64,000 nt of DNA from assembly GCA_030549495.1 (NCBI GenBank), contig JAUIRK010000677.1, positions 1 to 64,000 on the forward strand. Reading direction: 5' to 3'. The notes under the pieces are model-generated. The model had not been told where the DNA came from and ran no database searches. It saw nothing but the letters and a program-made list of their open reading frames with translations. Position 1 is the stretch's first letter, and every line of letters starts with the position of its first letter. The position numbers and the translations under genes are program-made. The DNA comes from Nectonema munidae. Taxonomy: Eukaryota > Nematomorpha > Nectonematoida > Nectonematidae. Positions 12,181-21,781 of the stretch are shown in pieces.

Positions 12181-13925
12181 TCTTCTTCTAGACATGATGA
12201 TATTTTTAATTGCGTTCAAAATAGAAAAATTATTAAAGAAAATATTCTTCATGATTATAGTGATGGAAGTTTGTTTAAGAATAATATCTTTTTCAATCAA
12301 AAAAATTCTCTCCAGGTGATTATCTCTCTCCTATTGAGATTCTATATTGCGATGACTTCACTTTAACTAATCCTATTGGCAAAAAAGTAAAGAAAGTGAC
12401 TGTTACAGCTATTTATGTCTCTTGGTAATCTTCCTCCTTCCAAAAGATCTAATTTGCTCATGTTATGCAGAAGTAGTTTAATACGGAGAATTGGTTTTTT
12501 TGAAGTTTAGGAGCCTTTTGTAGAAAATTCTAAAATTTTTTGAAGGGATGGTTTTTTTTTTAATAAAAAAAAATAAAAAAAATATTTTTTGGGGGGGGTA
12601 GGTGTTTTTTTGCTGAGTAATCTTGCATCACATGCCATAGGAGGTTTTACACAGTCTTTCAACTCGAACAGGTATTGCAGATTTTGTTTTTCTGATTCTG
12701 ATTTAATGAAGCAGTACACACTCTATAATGGCTTCAAAATGAGGACTAAAGAAATGTATATATCTCAAATCAAAAATATCGAGTTGATGAGCTGCGTAAT
12801 ATATATGGCTTGAAAAACGATTCTCCTTTAAATCAACTCAAGTACTTCCATGTTATTGATGGATTGCCTTCTGATCTTTGCCATGATCTTTTTGAAGGGG
12901 TACTGTGTTATCTTCTAGGAGATGTGCTAACTTATTATATCACAAGTAACGTTTTCACATTAAAGACATTGAATTTTAGAATAACTCAATTTTGTTTCAA
13001 GGAAGTTGATGTTTCGAATAAGCCTACTGAACTCGTAGTTTTATCTTCCAAAGTCAAAGTTAATCAAACTGCAGCTCAAATATGGACACTTTCTAGATTT
13101 CTACCATTGATGATTGGAGATATAATTCCTGCAAACGATTCTGTTTGGAATGTTTTCCTAAAAATGTTAGAATTATTATTATTCGTCTGTTCACCAAAGC
13201 TAGACTTTGCCCATGTAAAAATCATAGAAGATTTAATAGAAGAATTCTTATTTTCTTACAAAGCAGTCTTCCCTCACCTGTCTCTAAAACCTAAAATGCA
13301 TTTTATCCTTCATTATCCTTCTCAAATTTTCAAGTTTGGTCCAATTTATCACTTGCAAACGATAAGATTTGAGGGAAAACACAATTACTTCAAGCAATTA
13401 TTCCATAGATTTAAAAATTACAAAAATAGTTTAAAGTCTCTTGCAGTCCATAATCAATATATGCTTTCTTATCATCTATCATTAAATGATTTTTTCTTGT
13501 TTAAAGATTTCGAAACAGGAAAAGATATTGATTTTAGTTCCTCCCTTTTTTCTACCGATTTTACAAATTTATTTAACAAATATTATCCTAATTTTCACTC
13601 TGCTAAAGTTTTTGAATATTTAAGTTACCAGGGAGTATCATATAGGCGCAAAAATTGTGTTCTTACATCCTCACAATGCCATTTTGGTTTTAAATTCAAT
13701 AAAATAGTCTATTCGTATGTGGAAATGAATGAACTCTTTTTTATTTGTCAAAGAATGGAAATAAAAGATTTTTTAAAACATTACAACTCATATGTAATCG
13801 AAGAAACTATAGAACCAGTTATTATTTCATTTAAGGATCTTCTCGATTATAATTCTTATGAAATTTATTCATTACCTTTCTTACATATTGACGTTGTTGT
13901 TTTAAAATATAATGTTTTTGTTTAA
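12181..13925 (+). pseudogene. Transposase with 'GLPSDLCHDLFEGV' core
   Basis: The best-preserved part is the 371-codon frame at 12810-13925. It starts with FHVIDGLPSDLCHDLFEGV, later has PKMHFILHYPSQIFKFGP and IRFEGKHNYFKQL; these are signature blocks of a large animal transposase family with an RNase-H-like core. Upstream, in other frames, come DGSLFKNN (about 12263), EILYCDDFTLTNPIGKK (about 12335), LGNLPPSKRS (about 12422) and SNLASHAIGGFTQSF with RYCRFC (about 12618-12690), in the expected order. Frame changes lie near 12310, 12415 and 12800, and 12490-12600 is replaced by homopolymer runs that look like corrupted sequence. No zinc-finger exon upstream was found; the minisatellite ends directly at the coding region. 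Confidence 0.75.
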
Positions 13926-14042
13926 CTTTTCAATAAACCATATTTTTGATTTACACACTTTCTTTTTTGTGTATATGTAATTTTTTATTTTTAGAAAATT
14001 CTTTGAGTTCATAGTTTTGTTTGCAAAAAATCAAACAAAAAA

Positions 14043-15691
14043 ATCAAAATTGAAGCTCTTTTAACCCTTGATGAACTGGAGACAAGAGTTCGGGAAGTAG
14101 TTGGTGAAGGAAACTTTACGATGAAGTATTTAGATAGTGACGTAGAGGAATACATAGATTTGGATTTCAGCACCTTTTCCGACTTAAATGAAAAGATTTT
14201 AAAGCTACGAATTTGTGACCTATCTCCGAATGAATCATTTGTTGAATTTTCAAATTCTTCAGAAAAAAAGATAAACAGTATGATTTTCCATCAGTATTTT
14301 TAATTTTAATTTTTATATTTTAGAACTCATTGGCCTAGAAAAGTTTCAATTCCTATCGAAAATATGCAATGTGGTCTTTATAAAAAACTAGTGAACTCTG
14401 AAACACTTGATAATGGTGAACGACGAAAGTTGTTAGACACACTATATTTGTATTTTACCCAATTTTCTAACGGACTGTAATGTTTTACTTACTATGAAGA
14501 CTTTTTTTCTTTATTTTTATTTTTTTAGATATCCTACATCTGAAATGTACAAACAGATAGCATTGTTTGAATGCTTTCCCTACTTACAAAAAGAAGCAGA
14601 TTTACCGCTCGCCTCTGCAAAGTTGTTTAATAGTTTTCCTATAAATAAATCAAATTACATCCCTGTTTTTTTTCAATTTAATAATCTTGATTATTATAAA
14701 TATCTGCATATCAGCATTTACACACTATTTTTATTGTTTTTATAAATATTTTATGTTTATAGCTATATTGGAAGGAGAAATTGAAACAAAAATGGCAGAA
14801 TGAAAGAAAACATAGCGACAAGTTTTTGCCTCAAGTTTGCCAAAAGAAAAGAGGTTGTCGTAAAAGTATAGTTTCTCATGATTCTATTGAAAAATGGGGG
14901 TTAAAAAACTATTTACCCAAAGTCCTCTTATCTGAAGATGACAAAAGCGTTTGTATACACAAAGAATGGTTGAAAAAAGAGTTCAAAAAGCTCCAATGGA
15001 ATATTTCTTTGGTAAACTTGAAAATGAATCTTACCTTTCCTACTAGAAGACGAGAGATAGTTTTGGATAAAATTTCCATTGCAAAATTAATTGAAGAATA
15101 TTCTTTTCTTTCCATAGAAAAGCAGGTATTAGTTTTTATTTAGTTAAAATGAATCGATTTATTATTCTATTTTTAAAGATTTTTCACGAGTTTGAGAGGT
15201 TAGAGCCACAAATTCCCAGTTTAAAAGTGGATCTTGTAATAAGGAACAGTCTTGAAAAATATTTCCATGTGTTTTTGAAACTGGCGAATAAAAAATAAAG
15301 TTTCATCTCATTTTTAATAGAAAGATTAGAAAGAACTGCTGTCAGCTCAGACAAACTGCGTATTTTTTTCATTTATTTTTCTATTCAATTGTTATATTAA
15401 AGCTTATATTTAGACATGAAAAAATGTTTAGCGCTGTTCTGCGTTGCCAATCTTTTTAAAGAAAAATGTCAAGATGTGATTTTTTTCGAAAAAGAAGTCA
15501 TGGAGTTAGAAAAGCCTCTTTTACTTGTAGTCAAAAATAATATTTTCATCATCGAAGAAAATTCTTTTTGTATTAAAGTAGATGGAAATGTTGTTTTCAG
15601 TTCTGATAACTTTATATCACTTTTTATCGCTTTCTTTTGGATTTTTTATTTTTTTAACCTGGCGGTTCCAAAATTCAAAAAAAAACACTAG
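14043..15691 (+). pseudogene. Spliced companion gene of the transposon, SAMD3-like
   Basis: A multi-exon gene is visible. Exon 1 (14043 to about 14277) encodes a PB1-like segment with LTLDELETRVREVVGEG. Exon 2 (14324-14476) encodes HWPRKVSIPIEN and ERRKLLDTLY. Intron 14477-14528 (GTAATG...TTTTTTAG) joins it to exon 3 from 14529, giving the continuous block SNGLYPTSEMYKQIA. Exon 4 (14763-15125) encodes LYWKEKLKQKWQNERK. Intron 15126-15178 (GTATTAG...TTTAAAG) leads to exon 5 from 15179 (IFHEFERLEPQIP). A last block near 15413-15691 includes IKVDGNVVF and FWIFYFFN. The order of blocks resembles SAMD3-like proteins that accompany this transposase type. The exon 1 and exon 3 donors do not keep frame, so the copy may be damaged. 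Confidence 0.55.
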
Positions 15692-15860
15692 AGTTTTTTT
15701 TTAATTTTTTTTTGGGGGTTTTAAAGATGAAAAAAAAAAAAAAAATTTTTATTTTATTTTTTAAAAAATTAAAAAAAAAAAAATTTTTTTTTGGTTTGTT
15801 ATAAAAAAATTTTCCTTTTTTTTTTTTTTTTTCTCTTTTCTTTCCCCCCACATTTAGTTT
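15692..15860. other. Homopolymer patch, likely corrupted sequence
   Basis: This is almost entirely long A and T runs with a C run near 15845. It begins inside the last codons of the companion gene, whose C-terminus turns into lysines. It reads as low-quality consensus rather than a normal microsatellite. Confidence 0.6.
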
Positions 15861-16149
15861 TTCCCCATTTTATATAATAAATTAATTTATTAAAACGTTA
15901 GTAAACTTTACTATTTAGATATGTCGTTTTTCTACTTTTGTCATTACTAATTTTGTTAGTAATGTTGAACTATAAAAATAGTAAACTTTACTAAATTTAT
16001 TAGTAATGTTAACTGTGGAAAAATGACATAATATGTTAGTAACGTTAACTAACATAGTTTCTCTGTGACTTCTAATACAATTTTTGTGTAGGTTATTGAT
16101 TATTTCTCTGAGAACCAAAAAAATATATAAATTGTTCTATTTTTTTTTT

Positions 16150-16255
16150 ATATTATAGGAAAGGGAAAGAAATACACCAAACTCCCCACAATATTTTTAT
16201 AAAAAAAAAGAAAAAACAACAAAAACCCAACCGGTTTTCAAAGGGCCCTTTTTAA
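16150..16255. other. Garbled segment within the partial array copy
   Basis: Sister copies read 'aagtccagaatcacgatcgc' then 'gttttcaaatggctatatct' and 'cagaaagtcaattgaa' here. This copy instead has A runs, 'acccaaccggttttcaaagg' and 'gccctttttaagaaagtc', before returning to 'aattgaaaag'. The drift toward homopolymers suggests a consensus error. A similar but shorter case is at 17574-17620. Confidence 0.6.
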
Positions 16256-16881
16256 GAAAGTCAATTGAAAAGTTTTAATTTTATTTGATGGTAAATGTTA
16301 GCACTCTTTATCCTATGCACTTCCTTCCCGATAGGCCTAGCGGTTGACGGGTAATATCCCCAAAACACCTGAAAGTTCGTTATTAATTCAGAAAATTTGG
16401 GGTTATGACATTGATTAGGATAAATTTTCTAACCCTAAAATTTGTTTCATTTTTGTACTTCATTATTTATTTCCCTTATATTAATTAAATTTATTAAACC
16501 ATAATTTTTCAGAATAAAATTTTGTTTTTCATAAAAAAAGATATAAAGGCAAAATTACTGGAAAATTATGTTTAATTCCTGTTTAATAGAAATTTTTAAA
16601 AAATAATGATATTGACACACTGGGAATAGGTGAAAAACTTTATTTCTTCAAACAGGTTTCAGAATCTGCAAATAATATATATTATACTTTTTGAGATATT
16701 CCATTTATAGACGAAAATATTTAACGTTACGGATATATGAAAAAGTTACAATTTCGCACAACCGTCGCTTTGCACAGTATAATATATCCTATTTTTAACT
16801 TATTATTTTCAAGGATTTGGAGGACGAGTGTTTTTTTCGAAAATTTCATATTTATCCCATAGATAAATATAATTTAATAGG

Positions 16882-17124
16882 TCATTTTAACATAACTTTT
16901 GAAGCTGATTCCAACGGTGCAATGATTTTTCCATATCTAATATCGTTCGCGATCCACCGGTACCTGTAAACGGCGAAAAAAATAAAACTTACCAAATTTT
17001 TCATATAATAGGTCTTTTCTGACTTAATAAAGTACGATGTATCGGAATCCGTTGATAGAATTGTCATATCTAGTGATGTATTGAAACTCGAGTTTGACAA
17101 ATCCCAAAAAATCTTCCTTTTCAT
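16882..17124 (-). other. Recurrent 80-codon frame in array unit (copy 1)
   Basis: An 80-codon minus-strand frame starting MKRKIFWDLSNSSF recurs at 20482-20724 and 25852-26094 with a few substitutions and no length change. In the copy near 24.4 kb a one-base insertion breaks it. A plus-strand frame of 77 codons (MKKLQFRTTVALHSI start; for example 25706-25939) overlaps it, so at least one of the two is accidental. No family is recognised and no upstream signals are seen. I would treat both as unproven. Confidence 0.3.
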
Positions 17125-18299
17125 TTTTAAAATTAAACTTTTTAAAGCGGATTCTAGACCTATTTAATGCGTAGATTACGAATCTGTAATAAGATTTTGA
17201 ATATCTCTTATAATTACGAAGTTATAAAAGAAAGACCTTTGGATCTTAAAATCCAAAAAATAAGTCGGATCAATTTTTAATTGCCATCATTCAAAAGATC
17301 TCGTCGAGACGAACATTTTGATACTGATTATTATAAATTTGGACTTGTAATTCAAAAGTTATAGCCGATCATAATTTTTAAATTATTTTGTATATCTCCA
17401 TAATAGCTTAGAATGACTTTCAAAGCCTTCGTATATACTTCTAATACTATTCGTATATCTTTGTTAATAGCTTAGAATGACTTTCAAAGGCTTTCTATAG
17501 GCTTCTTATATACTTCTAATACCATTCATATATACTTTTAATACAAGTTTTGTGTAGGTTATTGATTATTTCTCTTAAAAAAAAAAAAAAATTTAAAAAA
17601 TTTTAAATTTTTTTTGAAATAGTATGACAGGGAATGACATATACATCAATCTCCTGACTATATTTGCATTATAAATGTCTAAAGTCCAGAATCACGATCG
17701 CGTTTTCAAACGGCTATATCCCAGAAAGTCAATTGAAAAGTTTTAATTTTATTTTATTGTTAAGGTTAGCACTCTTTATCCTATGCACTTCCTTCCCGAT
17801 AGGCCCAGCGGTTGACGGGTAATATCCCAAAAACACCTGAAAGTTCGTTATTAATCCGGGAAAATTTGGGGTTATGACATTGATTACTAAAAATTCTCTA
17901 ACCCTAAAATTTGTTTCATTTTTGTATTTCATTATTTATTTCCCTTATATTAATTAAATTTATTAAACCATAATTTTTCAGAATAAAATTTTGTTTTTCA
18001 TAAAAAAAGATATAAAGGCAAAATTACTGGAAAATTATGTTTAATTCCTGTTTAATAGAAATTTTTAAAAAATAATGACATTGACACACTGGGAATAGGT
18101 GAAAAACTTTATTTCTTCAAACAGGTTTCAGAATCTGCAAATAATATATATTATACTTTTTGAGATATTCCATTTATAGACGAAAATATTTAACGTTACG
18201 GATATATGAAAAAGTTACAATTTCGCACAACCGTCGCTTTGCACAGTATCTTCTTCTTCTTCTTCTTCTTCTTCTTCTTTTGCAGCTTTACCCATTTCT

Positions 18300-18640
18300 A
18301 TATGGGAGCGGTGTTTGCGGTGTGTTTTTCCCCTCTTCTCCTGCCCAACACCTGTTCGTTTTCTTTTTCAAAACACCCTCCCTTCTCCCCCCTACCACCC
18401 CACAAACCACCCCCCCCCCCCCTTGTTCTTCCCCCCCCCCCTTTTCCTCCCCCCCCTTTCTCCCCCTCCTTTCTCCCCCTACTCCCTCCCCCCCTTCTCA
18501 AAAAATGGCGAAAAAACCTCCAAAGCCCCCCTCCCCCCTTTTTTCCCCCCCTTTTGCTTTTTTCCCTTTCCTCTTTACTTCCCCCTTTCTTTTTTTTTTT
18601 TTTTTTTTTTTCCCCCCCCTCATCCATCTTAGCATCTTCA
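18300..18640. other. Extreme C/T homopolymer tract inside the RTE LINE
   Basis: About 340 bases made mostly of C and T runs. On the minus strand recognisable RTE C-terminal coding text (EVAEMKMLRWMRG) stops at about 18625 and becomes Gly/Lys/Arg homopolymer text, where the family normally continues with a defined sequence. Overlapping long frames on both strands here (109-182 codons) are artefacts of composition. I judge it a sequence-quality artefact or an unusual expansion. Confidence 0.6.
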
Positions 18641-19059
18641 TTTCAGCAACTTCTAATTTCTTTTCATTGCTTTCTTTACTGCCAAGGTCTCCAGTCCATA
18701 TAGCATAGCAGGTCTTATGACTGTTTTGTAATTTTTCCTTTAAGTTTGATAGGCATTTTTCTGTCACAAAGTACTCCTGAAACATCACGCCAATTTTTCA
18801 AACCTGACTGAATTCTTCTATTTATCTCCACATCTTCTCTGCCATTTTCCATCATAGTTGAACCAAGATATCTGAAATTTTTTGCTCTTCTTATTAATTC
18901 TCCCTCTATCTTTAAACCTTTCATATTATCGTCAATATCATCATGTACATTCCTATCATTCATCACTAGATACTCTGTCTTGTTTATATTTATTTTTAAA
19001 CCCCTGCTTTCTAAAACTTGAACCCACTTTTCAAGTTTTCTTTCAACTCCTTCTTTTGT

Positions 19060-20245
19060 TTAACTAACTAAAACTACATCATTGGCGTAAATAATTTCCC
19101 AAGGCATTCCCTCTCTTAATTCATCAGTAATAACATCGAATACTATATTGAAAACAAAAGGGCTAAGACTTGATCCTTGGTGTAGACAATTTTTACATTA
19201 AACTCTTCTGTTTTGCCTACAATTGTTTTAACACCGGTTTTAACATTTTCATACATTTTCATAATTAGTTTTACATATTTTTCAGGCACAAACTTTTTCC
19301 TTAAGCATCTCCATACTTCTTGTCTTGGTAATCTATCATATGCTTTCTCAAGATCAACATATACTGCATGTAGCTCTTTTTGCTTTTCACCAAATTTTTC
19401 CCACATCTGTCTCATTATAAAAATTGCATTTATTGTTCCCTTCTCAGGCATGAAACCAAATTGGCTCTCTGATATTCTCACCATTTTTCTTAGTCTAATT
19501 TCTATTATTTTTTCAAAAACTTTCATTGTGTGAGATAAAAGTTTTATCCCTCTATAATTTGAACAATCTTGAACATCTCCTTTATTTTTGAAAATTGGAA
19601 CGGTCATACTTTTTCCCCACTCCTGTGGTATTGCCTCTTGCTGTACAATCTTTTTCAATAATCTCCATAAGATATTGACTCCTTCTTCTCCTAAAGCTTT
19701 CCACACTTAACGGGTATAGAATCGGGCCCTACCATTTTGTTGTTTTTCATCTTTTTCAGGGCAACTTGAACTTCACACCTTTTTATCTCTTCTATTGGTC
19801 CTTGACAAACAAATCCGTCTTCAAAATACTTTCGGGAGTTTTCTTCATTAAGCAACCTAGAAAAATATTCTTTCCATCTTTCAAGAATTTTAGGTTCACT
19901 TTTTACGACTTTACCTTCTGCGTCCTTTATCTCTTTAATATGATTGAGCTCCTTGGTTTCTTTGTTTCTAAGCTTAGCCAGCCAATAGACTTTCTTTTGT
20001 CCTTGCAGTGTTTCTAAATCTTCATATATACATTGACACGCCTTTGCTTTCGCCACAGCAAATTCCTTCTTTGCTTCCTTTTTCACCCGTTCAAACTCAT
20101 CTTTATCTTCCTTTCTTCTTGATTTTTTCCACTTTTTCTTAGCATTTTTCTTTTCCTTCAGTTTTTCCTGTAAACTTGGAATCCACCACCACTGTTGCTT
20201 AAAGTTTGCATTTTTAGCAGACGACATTCCTAAGACTTCAACCAC
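19060..20245 (-). pseudogene. RTE reverse transcriptase ORF2 fragment
   Basis: Domain order on the minus strand: a lysine-rich linker (20245-19760) with WLAKLRNKETKEL and ERWKEYFSRLLNEE; then KMKNNKMVGPDSIP, PIFKNKGDVQDCSNYRGIK, SQFGFMPEKGT, HAVYVDLEKAYDRLPR and FVPEKYVKLI (19706-19143). In a shifted frame near 19085 the catalytic box reads YAND rather than YADD, so one metal-binding aspartate is lost. The N-terminal endonuclease is absent. This copy cannot encode an active polymerase. Confidence 0.8.
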
Positions 20246-20481
20246 TGTGCTTCTAATTATATTTGAATTTTTGTTCCACCACTTATTGACTTCGTCTATG
20301 CTATCATCGAGTCTTTTTAAACTTTAATCTTAAATTCTTTTAGTTTTTCTTCTTTTAACAGCTCTCTCCAGCACAGTATAATATATCCTATTTTTAACTT
20401 ATTATTTTCAAGCGATTTGGAGGATGAGTGTTTTTTTCGAAAATTTCATATTTATCCCATAGCTAAATATAATTTAATAGG

Positions 20482-20724
20482 TCATTCTAACATAACTTTT
20501 GAAGCTGATTCCAACGGTGCAATGATTTTTCCATATCTAATATCGTTCGCGATCCACCGGTACCTGTAAACCGCGAAAGAATTAAAACTTACCAAATTTT
20601 TCATATAATAGGTCTTTTCTGACTTAATAAAGTACGATGTATCGGAATCCGTTGATAGAATTGTCATATCTAGGGATGTTTTGAAACTCGAGTTTGACAA
20701 ATCCCAAAAAATCTTCCTTTTCAT
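20482..20724 (-). other. Recurrent 80-codon frame in array unit (copy 2)
   Basis: Same frame as at 16882-17124, with substitutions such as NTSLD to KTSLD and LVSFIFF to LVSFNSF. Listed because length and frame persist across copies; no function can be named. Confidence 0.3.
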
Positions 20725-21781
20725 TTTTAAAATTAAACTTTTTAAAGCGGATTCTAGACCTATTTAATGCGTAGATTACGAATCTGTAATAAGATTTTAA
20801 ATATACCTTATAATTACGAAGTTATAAAAGATTTAACTTTTGTACTAAAAGACATTTGGATCTTAAAACCCAAAAAATAAGTGTGATCAATTTTTAATTG
20901 ACATCATTCAAAAGATCTCGTCGAGACGAACATTTTGATACTCATATTTTAGATTTGGACTTGTAATTCAAAAGTTATAGCCGATCTTAATTTTTAAATT
21001 ATTTTGTATATTTCCATAATAGCTTAGAATGACTTTCAAAGCCTTCGTATATACTTCTAATACTATTCGTATATACGATCGTTAAAATACTATTCGTATA
21101 TCTTTGTTAATAGCTTAGAATGACTTTCAAAGGCTTTCTATAGGCTTCTTATATATTTCTAATACCATTCGTATATACTTCTAATACAATTTTTGTGTAG
21201 GTTATTGATTATTTCTCTGAGAACCAAAAAAATATCTAAATTGTCTTAAAAATTTTTTGAGATAGTATGACAGGGAATGTCATATACATCAATCTCTTGA
21301 CTATATTTGCATTAAAAATGTCTAAAGTCCAGAATCACAATCGCATTTTCAAATGGCTATATCTCATAAAGTCAATTGAAAAGTTTTAATTTTATTTTAT
21401 AGAAGGTTAGCACCCTTTATCCTATGCACTTCCGTCCCGATAGGCCCAGCGGTTGACGGGTAATATCCCAAAAACACCTGAAGGTTCGTTATTCATTAGG
21501 GAAAATTTGGGGTTATGACATTGAGTAGGAAAAATTTCCTAACCCTAAAATTCGTTTCATTTTTGTACTTCATTATTTATTTCCCTTACATTAATTAAAT
21601 TTATTAAACCATAATTTTTCAGAATAAAATTTTGTTTTTCATAAAAAAAGATATAAAGGCAAAATTACTGGAAAATTATGTTTAATTCCTGTTTAATAGA
21701 AATTTTTAAAAAATAATGACATTGACAGAATGGGAATAGGTGAAAAACTTTATTTCTTCAAACAGGTTTCAGAATCTGCAA

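Larger units (their letters stand above)
12127..16069 (+). mobile_element. Two-gene DNA transposon with intron-bearing companion gene
   Basis: Two plus-strand coding blocks form one element: a transposase (12181-13925) and a companion protein gene (14043-15691). The right limit is set by the junction at about 16069, where the sequence passes abruptly into text homologous to the middle of the tandem array unit ('ttctaatacaattttt'). Just inside that limit (15900-16069) the motif TTAGTAA(c/t)GTT and its complement recur about five times, possibly subterminal binding sites. I could not find the left end; the minisatellite may lie inside the element. Transposase-plus-companion pairs with these motifs occur in other animal genomes; I do not assign a superfamily with certainty (CACTA/CMC-like is a possibility). 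Confidence 0.6.
18241..20379 (-). mobile_element. RTE-type LINE inserted in the array, 9 bp target duplication
   Basis: The array unit is interrupted by 18250-20370, flanked on both sides by gcacagtat (18241-18249 and 20371-20379). Read on the minus strand the insert is a 5'-truncated LINE ending in a (TTC/CTT)n tail at 18250-18282. ORF2 is in pieces: a basic linker region (20245-19691), the polymerase palm and fingers (19706-19143) and the C-terminal region with YLGSTM and RDVSGVLCDRKMPIKLKGK (18966-18715). The wording MTVPIFKNKGDVQDCSNYRGIK and KAYDRLPR is that of the RTE clade. At least three frame breaks are present, and 18300-18640 is badly degraded. Confidence 0.88.

Noticed and set aside
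14909-15115. Minus-strand frame opposite the transposon companion gene, and another at 15184-15372
   Set aside because: Both overlap exons with recognisable family blocks on the plus strand.
18160-18788. Several overlapping long open frames on both strands, rich in proline, phenylalanine, glycine or lysine
   Set aside because: They are produced by the C/T homopolymer tract inside the RTE LINE and have no protein features.
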